From Pontivivens marinum (GTDB taxonomy: Bacteria; Pseudomonadota; Alphaproteobacteria; Rhodobacterales; Rhodobacteraceae), in contig NZ_OCTN01000001.1 in the NCBI RefSeq assembly GCF_900231835.1, positions 124,001 through 188,000 on the forward strand: DNA of 64,000 nt, read 5' to 3'. Positions 36,768 through 46,543 of this stretch are shown here, one piece after another (position 1 is the first letter of the stretch; each line of letters begins with the position of its first letter). The position numbers and the translations under genes are program-made. The notes under the pieces were generated by a model. It searched no databases. It was given only the letters and a program-made list of their open reading frames with translations, and was not told the origin of the DNA.

Positions 36768-37798
36768 GTCCAGTGCGCGCTGCGCCCGTGGAAATCACCG
36801 CGCCCCAGCTCCACCGTTTCACCCTGCCCGAAATGAGTCAGCAGGATTGCCGCCGTGCCGGTCTGGGCGTCCGCCTCCAACCGCAACCACGCGAGGCGCG
36901 CCCCGCCGCGGGCACCGGCGGCGCGGATTGCGGCCTCGGCCCGCTCCTGTTCCGCTAACGGCATATATTGCCACATGATCGAGTGTTGGATGACGCGCAA
37001 GCGGCCCTGCGGAACGGGATCAGCCAACCGCTGCTCCAGAAATTCCGCCGCGCCCTGTTGAGCAATATCAGGTTTCGCCGCTGTAGCATGGGCGACTGCT
37101 GCCTCGAACCGCGCGATACGGGCCGTTTGATCGGGCCAGACATAAGCACGCAATCGCATCCGCGCGGCAGGATCGCTGAGGTCAATTGGTGCGATGTCGC
37201 AACCCGCACGCGACACGACCCGCAATTGCCGGTTCAAGGGCGGCAGGTTTCCCGCCCACGGCGTAACGATCCGCACAGGCCCGTCGCCCCAGCTGCGCCC
37301 CTCGCCCAGATCATAGGCATAGCAGTCGGGAAACAGGTTCAGGCCAGCGGACGACCCGATTTCCAACAACTCGATCTCCACATTATCCGCCAAATGCAGC
37401 AAACCGCCCAGCAGAACGCCGGAGCGTGAAACCTCGTTGGTTTGGGGGGCGCTATCCAGCCACGGGATCAGCGCAGAATCGTATGCGTGCAGCCATGCGC
37501 CCAGCCGCTGCGTAAACTCATCATCCGCAACCTGATGTGGCGGGTACAGGGCGGCCAACTCCGCATCCTCCCAGCTTAACGCCTGCAATCCACCGCACAC
37601 CCGCAGCGCCAGTGCATCTGCGCGGGGGTCCACCTGCCAGCCCAGAACCTGCGCGCCAAACGCGGTTTCCTGCGTCAGCAGCTCAGCCAAAACTGCGCAA
37701 AGGCGACCGGTAAAGGGTGAGCCTAGCCGCGTGCAGCTCGCGCCCTGCGATTTGAAATGCTCGCGAATATCGTCTGACGTTGCGTTCACGCTGGGCAT
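36764..37798 (-). CDS. DUF2332 family protein
   Basis: Protein of 344 residues matching DUF2332 by ELLEIGSSAGLNLFPD, a SAM-methyltransferase-like glycine loop, and VIQHSIMWQYMP. The family has no proven reaction. I set the start at 37798, behind GGGAGGG; an upstream M at 37828 has no better site. Its stop shares CTAG with the DUF2064 gene. Confidence 0.85.
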   Translation of the reverse strand: MPSVNATSDDIREHFKSQGASCTRLGSPFTGRLCAVLAELLTQETAFGAQVLGWQVDPRADALALRVCGGLQALSWEDAELAALYPPHQVADDEFTQRLGAWLHAYDSALIPWLDSAPQTNEVSRSGVLLGGLLHLADNVEIELLEIGSSAGLNLFPDCYAYDLGEGRSWGDGPVRIVTPWAGNLPPLNRQLRVVSRAGCDIAPIDLSDPAARMRLRAYVWPDQTARIARFEAAVAHATAAKPDIAQQGAAEFLEQRLADPVPQGRLRVIQHSIMWQYMPLAEQERAEAAIRAAGARGGARLAWLRLEADAQTGTAAILLTHFGQGETVELGRGDFHGRSAHWT

Positions 37799-37849
37799 AA
37801 CGCGCACCCTCCCTCTATCCTCACTCAAAAATATCAGGGGAGATTACCG

Positions 37850-38809
37850 ATGAGAGCGATGCGCGTCCACGAACTCGGCCAGCCAATGCAGATGGATGAG
37901 GTGGAAATCCCGCAGCCGGGGCCCAAGCAAGTTTCGATAGATGTGGCGGTCTGTGGCGTCAATTTTGCAGATACGCTGATCGTCCACGGCAAATATCAGG
38001 AAAAACCCGACCTGCCCTTCGCACCCGGTGCGGAAATTTGCGGACGTATTCGCGCCGTGGGTGAGGGGGTGAAGCACCTACAGGTCGGAATGCGGGTTTC
38101 GGCCCTGATCGGGTCCGGTGGCTTTGCCGAGGTTGCACTGGCTGATGCGCGCACCTGCATCCCCGTACCCGATGGGATGAGCGATGCCCACGCCGCTGCC
38201 TTCACCATCGTATACGGCACCAGTCATGTGGCGCTGGACCACCGTGCACGCCTGCAAGCGGGTGAAAACCTGTTGGTGCTAGGCGCGGCGGGCGGTGTTG
38301 GCCTGACGGCGATCGAGATCGGTAAGCTGATGGGCGCAAATGTCATCGCCTGCGCCCGTGGTGCGGCAAAGTTGGAGATCGCGCGGCAGGCCGGTGCCGA
38401 CCACCTGATCGACAGCGATGATGGTGATTTGCGCGAACAGGTTAAGGCGCTGGGTGGCGCCGACGTCGTTTACGACCCAGTGGGTGGCGATCTGTTCAAA
38501 CAGGCCATGCGCGCCTGTAATCCAGAGGCACGGCTGATCCCGCTGGGCTTTGCCTCGGGCGATATTCCGCAAATTCCGGCGAATATCCTGCTGGTGAAAA
38601 ACCTGACCGTGCTGGGCGTGTATTGGGGCGCTTATTCGAACTTCAAACCGGAAGTCCTGATGAACAGCGGCCAAACGCTGTTCAACTGGTATCTGGCGGG
38701 CAAGCTAAAGCCCCATGTCAGCCATGAATTGCCGCTGGAGCAGGCGACGCAGGCACTAGACCTGCTGATCACGCGCAAGGCGACAGGCAAGGTTGTGGTG
38801 AAAATCTAG
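37850..38809 (+). CDS. NADPH:quinone oxidoreductase family protein
   Basis: Zinc-free MDR enzyme of 319 residues. NADPH site shown by GAAGGVGLTAIEIGK at about 145-159; the N-terminal GroES-like domain has the VNFADTLIV segment typical of quinone reductases. AGGGGAG precedes the ATG. It diverges from the DUF2332 gene with 51 bases between. Confidence 0.88.
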   Translation: MRAMRVHELGQPMQMDEVEIPQPGPKQVSIDVAVCGVNFADTLIVHGKYQEKPDLPFAPGAEICGRIRAVGEGVKHLQVGMRVSALIGSGGFAEVALADARTCIPVPDGMSDAHAAAFTIVYGTSHVALDHRARLQAGENLLVLGAAGGVGLTAIEIGKLMGANVIACARGAAKLEIARQAGADHLIDSDDGDLREQVKALGGADVVYDPVGGDLFKQAMRACNPEARLIPLGFASGDIPQIPANILLVKNLTVLGVYWGAYSNFKPEVLMNSGQTLFNWYLAGKLKPHVSHELPLEQATQALDLLITRKATGKVVVKI

Positions 38810-38832
38810 CCCCCCCTGAATCGCGGCGGGCC

Positions 38833-39711
38833 CTATTCCGCCGCGAGCGCCGCCGGTGCGCCATAGGCTGCGCGCACTGATCGGGCCAGCTTGGCCGCGA
38901 GGTCGGCATTTGCGCCCGGGGCCACATACATATTGATATTAATCTGCGGCAATTGCGGCAGCGACCCCGCGTGGCGGATCGTTTCCATATAGGGTGGGGT
39001 GGAACCTGACACGACGGCGTGGATGGCTAGGTCGGCACTGACCGATGCCTCAACCGTGCGGGTCGAATCGCTCTCAACCGCCATTTCCCACGGGATATCC
39101 TCACGATCCAGCGCGGACTGAACACCAGCGCGGAAAATGCAGGCATACTCGAATGCCAAGCGCAGGGGGCGTTGCTTCCACGCCTGACCGTTTGGCGCGC
39201 CCACCCAGTCCAGCGTGTGATTGGCCAAGGTTTCGCCACCGGCATCGACCTCCGCCTCAGTCGTCAGGATGATATCAACCTCACCCCGTGCCATCTGTGC
39301 CTTTAGCCCGCGTGTATAGGATGAGATCAACTGCACCTTCACCCGCGGAAAATCGACGGCAAAGCGTTGAAGAATCATGGGAACATGCGGGTAAACGATG
39401 TCATGCGGCACACCAAACACGATTTCACCCTCGTAAGTGTGATGAGTCATCCGGCTCCACACCTCATCATTCAGCCGCAACATGCGTCGGCCATAGCCCA
39501 GCAACTGTTCACCATGGGCGGTCAGGGCAACGCCACGGCCGGAACGGTCTAACAGGGATTGGCCCAACGCCTCCTCTAACCGCTTGATTTGCATCGAAAC
39601 TGCGGATTGCGTCAGATGTAATTGCCCCGCGGCACGGGTCACGCCACCACATTCAGCAACTGTCACAAAGGAGCGTAGCGCAGTCATGTCTATATTCCGG
39701 GGCATCATCAA
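38833..39711 (-). CDS. LysR-family transcriptional regulator
   Basis: Regulator of 292 residues, HTH at 6-65 (ALRSFVTVAECGGVTRAAGQLHLTQSAVS), effector domain after 90. Three ATG codons in a row (39703-39711) make the exact start unsure; GGAG precedes them. Targets are unknown: it is convergent with the quinone reductase and divergent from a DUF1127 gene. Confidence 0.88.
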   Translation of the reverse strand: MMMPRNIDMTALRSFVTVAECGGVTRAAGQLHLTQSAVSMQIKRLEEALGQSLLDRSGRGVALTAHGEQLLGYGRRMLRLNDEVWSRMTHHTYEGEIVFGVPHDIVYPHVPMILQRFAVDFPRVKVQLISSYTRGLKAQMARGEVDIILTTEAEVDAGGETLANHTLDWVGAPNGQAWKQRPLRLAFEYACIFRAGVQSALDREDIPWEMAVESDSTRTVEASVSADLAIHAVVSGSTPPYMETIRHAGSLPQLPQININMYVAPGANADLAAKLARSVRAAYGAPAALAAE

Positions 39712-39829
39712 TCTCCGTGATGGGTCACTTCACATTCATTCGTTTGTGTTAGGCGATGCGGCACCCTAAATCAATCATCGAACGAAATGGGATCGCCCGA
39801 AACGATCAAACCCCTGAATGGAACATACG

Positions 39830-40015
39830 ATGTATATGACCGCTACCCTGCCCCGCGCAGCCCGCTCGCTCTCTCTGTTTGCTCGCCTCGTCAGCTGGTA
39901 CGAATGCAGCCGTTCGCGCGTGCACCTTTCGCGTCTCGACGACAAAATGCTCGACGATCTAGGCCTGAGCCGCGCCGACGTACACCACGAATGCTCCAAG
40001 CCTTTCTGGGCCTGA
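39830..40015 (+). CDS. DUF1127 small protein
   Basis: Basic protein of 61 residues with the conserved LDDKMLDDLGLSRADV segment. DUF1127 proteins are short, Arg-rich, and in alphaproteobacteria take part in phosphate and RNA-related stress responses. In-frame ATGs at 39818, 39830 and 39836 compete; I prefer 39830, with GGA nine bases before. Stop is one base away from that of thpR. Confidence 0.75.
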   Translation: MYMTATLPRAARSLSLFARLVSWYECSRSRVHLSRLDDKMLDDLGLSRADVHHECSKPFWA

Positions 40016-40016
40016 A

Positions 40017-40550
40017 CTAGACCAACCGGCATGTGATGATGGGGCTGTAACGCGGAGCATTGCGGTACAGCTCAGATTCGAACAGCACCACGGCATCAGC
40101 CGTAAATGGGCCCAATGTTCGCGTTGAATATTTGGCCAACCAATCCGCACCACGCATGTCCATCGGCGCACCACGCAGCCGAGACAGCGTGATGTGCGGA
40201 ACGAAGCGTTTATGGGGCAGTTCTAACCCCGCATCACGCGCGGCACGCCGCACCCGTTTATGCACATCCAGCAGGGCAGTATCCGGCGCAACCAATGCGT
40301 GGATCTGGCGCAGCCTATCCCCACCGAATGCCCCGAAGCCGCTGATCGACCAGTCAAATCGCGGCACGGTGATCTGTGCGATGTTCAGCGCGAATTCCTC
40401 GGCGACCTCCTCCTCCACGTCCTGCGCGAAAGCGAGGGTGATGTGCCAATGATCCTCGGGCGTTGGGTCGCCTACGGGAATGGTTTCCGCGATCAGGTCC
40501 AGCGCGTCCGTAGCCTCATCATTGAGCGGGATCGCCGCAAACAGTCGCAT
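40017..40550 (-). CDS. thpR: RNA 2',3'-cyclic phosphodiesterase
   Basis: 2H phosphoesterase of 177 residues; both catalytic H-x-T motifs are present, HIT at 36-38 and HIT at 119-121. It hydrolyses 2',3'-cyclic ends of RNA. Its ATG overlaps the stop of the esterase gene by one base. Confidence 0.9.
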   Translation of the reverse strand: MRLFAAIPLNDEATDALDLIAETIPVGDPTPEDHWHITLAFAQDVEEEVAEEFALNIAQITVPRFDWSISGFGAFGGDRLRQIHALVAPDTALLDVHKRVRRAARDAGLELPHKRFVPHITLSRLRGAPMDMRGADWLAKYSTRTLGPFTADAVVLFESELYRNAPRYSPIITCRLV

Positions 40551-41212
40551 TATTCCCCCGCCACCGCGATCAGCTCCTGAACCCGCGGCCCCAGCGCGGC
40601 AACGATTTGCGCCACGCCCTGTGCATTCGGGTGAATGCCGTCGGCCTGCATCAGATCACGCGCCGCGCTAAGGTCGCTAACGCCGATCCCCGCAAAGAAA
40701 TCATCGACCAGCAGGGCGTCATATTGCTGGGCAAGGTCAGGATATATGGCGTCGAAGCTTTGCTTGTAATCCGGTCCGAAATTCCCCGGCGCCTGCATCC
40801 CGATCAGCAGCACAGGGATATCGGCGGCAGCAGCGCGCGCCATGATCCCGTCCAGATTCGCGAGGGAGTTGGCCGGATCAATCCCGCGCAGCACGTCGTT
40901 GCCCCCCAGCGCAACGATCAGCGCATCCACATCTGGCGATAGCGTCCAGTCGATACGCGCCAGACCGCCCGCCGTTGTATCCCCCGAAACGCCGGCATTT
41001 AGCAGCGACACATCTTCACCCTGCTGATCCAGCCATGTCTGCATTTGCGGAACCAAACCGTCCTGCGGTGGCAAACCGTAGCCCTGCGTCAAGCTGTCGC
41101 CCAGCGCGGCGACGGTGATCGTGTCCGCACTTGCCGCAGTAGTGATCCCGCAGGCCATTAAAACTGCTATTGTTGCATTGCGCATCCGCGCAGACACCAC
41201 ATATCGAGCCAT
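40550..41212 (-). CDS. Exported GDSL arylesterase / TesA-like
   Basis: Serine hydrolase of 220 residues of the SGNH fold with a signal peptide that ends after TTAASA. GDSLTQGYG holds the nucleophile, GGNDVLRG the block III Asn, DGIHPN the Asp/His. E. coli TesA has the same layout and is also divergent from an ABC pair like the one here. An alternative ATG at 41185 would still leave a signal peptide. Confidence 0.88.
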   Translation of the reverse strand: MARYVVSARMRNATIAVLMACGITTAASADTITVAALGDSLTQGYGLPPQDGLVPQMQTWLDQQGEDVSLLNAGVSGDTTAGGLARIDWTLSPDVDALIVALGGNDVLRGIDPANSLANLDGIMARAAAADIPVLLIGMQAPGNFGPDYKQSFDAIYPDLAQQYDALLVDDFFAGIGVSDLSAARDLMQADGIHPNAQGVAQIVAALGPRVQELIAVAGE

Positions 41213-41246
41213 AGACCCCGCGCCGACACCTGACAGGAGCCGCACG

Positions 41247-41936
41247 ATGACCGACCCCGTACTCTCGCTGAGAGGTGCGCGTCTCGCGCTTGATGGAAAC
41301 GCTGGGCGGGTTGATATCCTGCACGGCATAGATATCGACGTGATAGCGGGCGAAACAGTCGGGCTGATCGGGCCGAGCGGGTCTGGCAAATCTTCTCTCC
41401 TCATGCTCATGGGCGGGTTAGAGCGCGCCACGGGCGGTACTGTTTCTGCATTGGGCCACGATCTGACCGCATTGGGTGAGGACGCGCTGGCGCGCTTCCG
41501 TTTGAAACATATGGGGGTCGTGTTCCAATCCTTCCACCTGATCCCGACGATGACAGCTTTGGAAAACGTTGCAACTCCGCTGGAGCTGGCGGGGATCAAG
41601 AATGCGTTTGAGCGGGCGGAGGATGAGCTGCGCGCCGTCGGGCTGGAACATCGACTGGATCATTACCCCGCACAAATGTCCGGTGGTGAACAACAGCGCG
41701 TCGCGCTTGCCCGTGCCAGCGCCCCACGCCCCGCGATCCTGCTGGCGGATGAGCCGACGGGCAATCTAGACGGCCCAACGGGTGAGGCGATTATGGATGT
41801 TCTGTTCGGCCTGCGTGATCGGCACGGCGCGACATTGGTGCTGGTAACCCACGCACCCGAATTGGCGGCACGCTGCGACAGGCAGATCAGATTGCGCGAC
41901 GGGCGCCTGGACACAATGGCGGAGGCGGCGGAATGA
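41247..41936 (+). CDS. ABC transporter ATP-binding protein (YbbA-like)
   Basis: ATPase of 229 residues of the MacB/LolD class. Walker A GPSGSGKSS, signature MSGGEQQRVALARA, Walker B ILLADEPTGNLD and a switch His in VTHAPELA. Start at 41247 behind CAGGAG, 34 bases from the divergent esterase start. It energises the FtsX-like permease that follows; the pair should move hydrophobic or lipidated substrates at the inner membrane. Confidence 0.92.
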   Translation: MTDPVLSLRGARLALDGNAGRVDILHGIDIDVIAGETVGLIGPSGSGKSSLLMLMGGLERATGGTVSALGHDLTALGEDALARFRLKHMGVVFQSFHLIPTMTALENVATPLELAGIKNAFERAEDELRAVGLEHRLDHYPAQMSGGEQQRVALARASAPRPAILLADEPTGNLDGPTGEAIMDVLFGLRDRHGATLVLVTHAPELAARCDRQIRLRDGRLDTMAEAAE

Positions 41937-41964
41937 ACTGCTTTCGTTTAATTGGACACACAGC

Positions 41965-44478
41965 ATGAGCGTCGCATGGCGGATTGCCCGTCGGGAATTG
42001 CGTGGCGGGCTACGCGGGTTTTACATCTTCCTGACCTGCCTCGCGCTTGGCGTAGCGGCGATTGCGGCGGTTGGGTCGGTGCGATCAGGGATCGAGGCGG
42101 GCCTAACGCAGGAGGGCGCAGCCCTGCTGGGCGGTGATGCGCAGGCGGAATTCACCTATCGCTTTGCCTCGGACGAGGAACGCGCATGGCTGGATCAGAT
42201 CGCGCTAGATGTTAGTGAGACAGTCGATTTCCGCTCGATGGCCGTGGTGGGCGACGAACGCGGTCTGACCCAAGTGCGCGGCGTGGATGACCTGTACCCG
42301 CTCTACGGCTCCGTGATTCTGGAACCGGCCATGTACATTGCTGAGGCGTTGGAAATGCGTGATCTGCCTGGCGCGGTCATGCAGCCAGTGCTTGCCGCGC
42401 GGCTGGACATCACGGTTGGTGATACTTTCCAATTGGGAGAGCAGGAATTCGAGCTGCGGGCCCTGTTGCAACGTGAACCGGACAGCGCGGGTGCAGGTTT
42501 CGGCCTAGGGCCGCGTACAATCGTGACCATGCAGGGGCTGGAAGCATCCGGTCTAATCACCCCCGGCACATTGTTCGAGACGGAATACCGGTTGCGACTG
42601 GCGCAGGGCACGGACCTGAACGCGCTGGAAACCGCAGCCGAGGACCGCTTTGCCGATAGTGGCCTGCGCTGGCGTGACAGCCGCAATGGCGCGCCGGGTG
42701 TTGCGCGCTTTGTGGAGCGGCTGGGCGCGTTTCTGGTGCTGGTCGGGCTGTCCGGCCTGGCCGTTGGTGGTTTGGGGGTCAGTGCTGCGGTACGTTCCTA
42801 TCTGGACCGAAAAATCGACACGATTGCCACGTTGAAAACCTTGGGCGCTGAGGGGCGCGTGATTTTCGCCATCTATTTCATTCAGGTCGGTATTTTGAGC
42901 GTGATCGGCGTCACGCTTGGCCTGATCCTAGGAGCCTTGGTCCCACTGGCATTGGGGCCGGTGATCGAGGCGCAACTGCCGGTTCCCGCCGTGTTTACCG
43001 TCTATCCCGGTCCGTTGATTGAGGCGGCCCTGTACGGATTGCTGACCGCCGCTATTTTCGTGATCTGGCCCTTGGCCCGTGCGCAGGACATTCGTGCGGC
43101 GGGGCTGTTTCGGGATGTGGCCGGTGCGGGCGTCACCCTGCCCCGCGTGCCATATATGATTGTCATCGCTGTGCTGGCCTTGGGCTTGGTTGGGCTGGCA
43201 ACATGGTTTTCGGGCGTCTGGAAACTGTCACTAGGCGCTGCGGGCGGTATTTTGGCGGCGCTGGCTATCCTTGCCGTTATGGCGTGGCTGGTGCGGATCG
43301 GCGCGCGCAGCCTCGCCCGTGCACGCATTATGCGAGGCCGTCCTGAGCTGCGCCTTGCACTGGGCGCGGTTGGTGGGCCGGGGGGTGAGACATCCTCGGT
43401 CATACTATCGCTGGGCCTTGGCCTGACGGTGCTGGCCGCTGTTGGGCAGATCGAGGCGAATACCCGCAATGCTATCTCGCAGGACCTACCGGAAATCGCG
43501 CCGGCTTACTTTTTCCTCGACATTCAAAACGCACAATTGCCCGAATTTCTGGCGACCGCGCAGGCCGAGGAAGGCGTCACGCGGATCGACACCGCCCCCA
43601 TGCTGCGCGGCATCCTGACACAGATCAACGGACAGACAGCCAGTGAGGTCGCAGGCCCGCACTGGGTTCTGCGCGGTGATCGTGGCGTGACCTATGCCGG
43701 CGCCCAGCCCGAGGATGCCCAAATCGTCGAGGGCACATGGTGGCCCGACGATTACGCAGGCCCGCCCCTGATAAGCTTCGCTGCTGAGGAAGGCGCAGAA
43801 CTGGGTCTGTCCATTGGCGACAAACTAACCATCAACGTGCTGGGCCGTGATATTGAGGGCGAGATAGCGAATTTTCGCGCTATCGAATTTGGCAATCTGG
43901 GCATCAACTTCGTCATCATGATGAACGAGGGCGCATTGGCCGGTGCCCCCCATACCCATATCGCCACGCTATATGCGGATGAGGCAGCCGAGGGGCCGTT
44001 GCTGCGGCTATTGTCCCGCGCCTTTCCGAACATCACCGCAATCGGGGTACGCGATGCGATATCCCGCGTTAGTGAGGCATTGGGCGGATTGGCAGCAGCA
44101 ACCTCATATGGCGCAGCGGCAACGCTGGTGACGGGATTCGTTGTGCTGATCGGGGCAGCGGCTGCCGGCACCAGACGCCGTGTGTTCGAGGCAGCCGTTC
44201 TGAAAACCGTAGGTGCGACACGAGCGCGCATTTTATTGAGCTTCGCCCTGCGCAGTGCAATCCTGGGCATAGCCGCCGGATGTGTGGCCATCGCAGGGGG
44301 CGCATTGGCGGGTTGGGCGGTGATGACCTTTGTGATGGAGGCAGAATTCGCGTTCCAAGGCGCATCCGCCCTGATGATCGTTATTGGCGGCGCACTAGCC
44401 AGTTTGCTGGCTGGATTGGCATTTGCGTGGGCACCATTGGCCGCACGACCTGCGCGCGTTCTGCGATCACGGGACTGA
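41965..44478 (+). CDS. FtsX/MacB-like ABC permease (YbbP-like)
   Basis: Membrane subunit of 837 residues. An N-terminal anchor (20-42) is followed by a large periplasmic part, FtsX core segments around 260-390 and a second FtsX set at 700-830, with extra hydrophobic stretches at 390-460. This two-core layout is that of YbbP. It lies 28 bases after the ATPase gene. Together with the divergent TesA-like gene it reproduces the E. coli tesA-ybbA-ybbP order. Confidence 0.9.
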   Translation: MSVAWRIARRELRGGLRGFYIFLTCLALGVAAIAAVGSVRSGIEAGLTQEGAALLGGDAQAEFTYRFASDEERAWLDQIALDVSETVDFRSMAVVGDERGLTQVRGVDDLYPLYGSVILEPAMYIAEALEMRDLPGAVMQPVLAARLDITVGDTFQLGEQEFELRALLQREPDSAGAGFGLGPRTIVTMQGLEASGLITPGTLFETEYRLRLAQGTDLNALETAAEDRFADSGLRWRDSRNGAPGVARFVERLGAFLVLVGLSGLAVGGLGVSAAVRSYLDRKIDTIATLKTLGAEGRVIFAIYFIQVGILSVIGVTLGLILGALVPLALGPVIEAQLPVPAVFTVYPGPLIEAALYGLLTAAIFVIWPLARAQDIRAAGLFRDVAGAGVTLPRVPYMIVIAVLALGLVGLATWFSGVWKLSLGAAGGILAALAILAVMAWLVRIGARSLARARIMRGRPELRLALGAVGGPGGETSSVILSLGLGLTVLAAVGQIEANTRNAISQDLPEIAPAYFFLDIQNAQLPEFLATAQAEEGVTRIDTAPMLRGILTQINGQTASEVAGPHWVLRGDRGVTYAGAQPEDAQIVEGTWWPDDYAGPPLISFAAEEGAELGLSIGDKLTINVLGRDIEGEIANFRAIEFGNLGINFVIMMNEGALAGAPHTHIATLYADEAAEGPLLRLLSRAFPNITAIGVRDAISRVSEALGGLAAATSYGAAATLVTGFVVLIGAAAAGTRRRVFEAAVLKTVGATRARILLSFALRSAILGIAAGCVAIAGGALAGWAVMTFVMEAEFAFQGASALMIVIGGALASLLAGLAFAWAPLAARPARVLRSRD

Positions 44479-44573
44479 CAGGTGCGGTTTGTCTTGAAAC
44501 GCAACCGAACGTCACCGATATTAGTATGGAATAGGTCGGAATTTTCTGGCCACTCGTTTTATAGGAGTCATTG

Positions 44574-45359
44574 ATGGCACAATCCGATTACGTCCAGCCG
44601 CAAACCCGGGCTGGTGTGCGCACGGCGGAAATCGACGCAGGTCTGCGCGCGCATATGAACAAGATTTACGGCACTATGTCCGTGGGTCTGGTTATGACCG
44701 GACTGGTCGCGTGGGCGCTGTCTATGCTCGCCGTCACGTCTGACCCCAGCAACGCGACCGCTGCGATTCGTGAGGGAACCTATCTGACCGATCTGGGTTA
44801 TGCGCTGTATGCATCCCCGTTGAAGTGGGTTCTGATGTTTGCGCCTCTGGCCTTTGTCTTCGGCATTTCGGCTGGCGTGAACAAGATGTCGGCACCGGTA
44901 CTGCAACTGACGTTCTATGCCTTTGCAGCAGTGATGGGCGCATCGATCAGCTCGATCTTCCTGATCTACACGGGCGCTAGCATCGTGCAGACATTCTTTA
45001 TCACGGCTGCCGCCTTTGCCGGTCTGTCGCTGTACGGCTACACAACGCAGCGCGACATCAGCGGTTGGGGGTCGTTCCTGATCATGGGTGTGATCGGCAT
45101 CCTGATCGCGTCCGTCGTAAATATTTTCCTCGCCTCCTCGGCGCTGGCCTTTGGTATCTCTGCCATCGGTGTCTTGGTGTTCGCAGGTTTGACTGCATAT
45201 GACACGCAGCGCCTGAAGAGCGAGTACATCATGTACGCGACGCATCCGGGTGCTGGCGAAATGCTGGGCAAGTCCGCCATCCTCGGCGCGCTGAGCCTGT
45301 ATCTGAACTTCATCAACATGTTCATGATGCTGCTGTCGCTGTTCGGCAATCGCGAGTAA
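44574..45359 (+). CDS. Bax inhibitor-1/YccA family membrane protein
   Basis: Protein of 261 residues with seven membrane segments from about 33 to 255. Family signs are MNKIYGTMSVGLVMTGLVAW and the C-terminal DTQRLK segment. Bacterial members are linked to protease (FtsH) control and calcium leak. AGGAG lies before the ATG; a strong terminator follows. Confidence 0.9.
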   Translation: MAQSDYVQPQTRAGVRTAEIDAGLRAHMNKIYGTMSVGLVMTGLVAWALSMLAVTSDPSNATAAIREGTYLTDLGYALYASPLKWVLMFAPLAFVFGISAGVNKMSAPVLQLTFYAFAAVMGASISSIFLIYTGASIVQTFFITAAAFAGLSLYGYTTQRDISGWGSFLIMGVIGILIASVVNIFLASSALAFGISAIGVLVFAGLTAYDTQRLKSEYIMYATHPGAGEMLGKSAILGALSLYLNFINMFMMLLSLFGNRE

Positions 45360-45380
45360 TCGCACCGACAGAATGAATTT

Positions 45381-45410
45381 AGGGCCGTGGGGAAACCTGC
45401 GGCCCTTTTT
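45381..45410 (+). terminator. Intrinsic terminator after Bax-inhibitor gene
   Basis: AGGGCCG and CGGCCCT pair around a 16-base centre, followed by five T. Position 22 bases after the stop and sharp T-tract make this a convincing rho-independent terminator. Confidence 0.88.
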
Positions 45411-45475
45411 CTATGGGCCGCTACAGCCGCTGTAAGCGCCGCTTAACCCAATCACCTATAGCGTAGCACCAACGC

Positions 45476-45504
45476 AAAAGGGCCGCACCGTGGTGCGACC
45501 CTTT
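45476..45504 (-). terminator. Intrinsic terminator after rpmG
   Basis: On the minus strand AAAGGGTCGCACC and GGTGCGGCCCTTT pair over 13 bases with one T-G pair and a tiny loop, ending in TTTT. It lies 36 bases past the rpmG stop. Confidence 0.85.
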
Positions 45505-45539
45505 CGAAAACCTGTGGCTGAGCCATCAGGATAGCAAGA

Positions 45540-45707
45540 TCACTTGATCTTGCCTTCCTTGTACTCAACGTGCTTGCGCACAACAGGGTCGTACTTGTTG
45601 ACCGACATCTTTTCGGTCATCGTACGGCTGTTTTTCTTAGTGACGTAAAAGTGGCCCGTTCCCGCGGTGGAGTTCAGGCGGATCTTGATCGTCGTTGGCT
45701 TCGCCAT
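45540..45707 (-). CDS. rpmG: 50S ribosomal protein L33
   Basis: Protein of 55 residues, basic, with [18 protein letters not shown] and the [14 protein letters not shown] end typical of L33. TAGGAGATG precedes the ATG. It is the zinc-free form (no Cys pairs). The nearby pleD-like gene on the same strand recalls the pleD-rpmG neighbourhood of other alphaproteobacteria. Confidence 0.97.
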   Translation of the reverse strand: MAKPTTIKIRLNSTAGTGHFYVTKKNSRTMTEKMSVNKYDPVVRKHVEYKEGKIK

Positions 45708-45812
45708 GATCCATCTCCTAAAACGGGGCACGGCCCCATACAGTTGGCAGCGGCATAAACCGCCTAAATCTTGAACCCGTTTCCTACACCCTCCCCTAGT
45801 GGTGTCAAGGGT

Positions 45813-46478
45813 TCAGAGCATACGGAAGTGCGACCGATCCCCATCATGTGAAAAGAACGGCACCGGACGGGGGCCATTTGCAAGCCGCGCGTCGATTTCT
45901 GCCAGCACAACCTCGGTTATGAATGGCAGCTCCAATTTGCGGGCCTCTGGCAGGGATACCCAGTGCAGGTGGGATAATTCATCACAGGCGCTAGAAAAGT
46001 CATCAGGATCGCTGGCCAGATCCGCCGCATCGGCAACAAAGAATCGGGCATCGAAGCGGCGCGGGCGTCCCGCGGGGGTCACGGCACGGAATACAAAGTC
46101 CAATCCGGCCAGATGCGGCGCCAGTCCCAAATCGTAAAAAGCCTGCCAATCGGCGGGAACATCGCCAGCCGGCACACCGGTTTGACCCAGTGCCTGACCG
46201 GTTTCCTCAAACAATTCCCGAATCGCTGCGCGCGCCAGCGGCACAGAAAGCGAGGGGTCCGAGTGGGTGCTAAGCCGAGCCTGCACCGCATCGGGCAGCT
46301 CCGTCGCATGGGGCAGGTTCGCGTGATCGGCTGGGTCTAAGGCCCCGCCCGGAAACACGAACTTGTTTGGCATAAACACTGCCTTTGACCCGCGCTGGCC
46401 CATTAAAACCATGGGACCGGCGGGGGATTTACGCAGCAAGATGATGGTGGCCGCATCGCGGATTGGGATCTCGTTCAT
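45813..46478 (-). CDS. NUDIX hydrolase
   Basis: Protein of 221 residues. FVFPGGALDP opens the Nudix fold and the box helix is AAIRELFEETGQALG, with a 35-residue insert between them, a layout of the larger CoA- or ADP-sugar-active members. Substrate unknown. It lies between rpmG and the DUF983 gene on the same strand. Confidence 0.87.
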   Translation of the reverse strand: MNEIPIRDAATIILLRKSPAGPMVLMGQRGSKAVFMPNKFVFPGGALDPADHANLPHATELPDAVQARLSTHSDPSLSVPLARAAIRELFEETGQALGQTGVPAGDVPADWQAFYDLGLAPHLAGLDFVFRAVTPAGRPRRFDARFFVADAADLASDPDDFSSACDELSHLHWVSLPEARKLELPFITEVVLAEIDARLANGPRPVPFFSHDGDRSHFRML

Positions 46479-46543
46479 CCGCGGACTATGACCTCGCCAA
46501 CGCGGACGAGCAATAGGCAGCCTATTCTAGCAGCGCGGCGGGA

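Noticed and set aside
42205-44504. Leftward frames within the ABC permease gene
   Set aside because: Shadows; no start sites or membrane logic, and they conflict with a clear FtsX-like protein.
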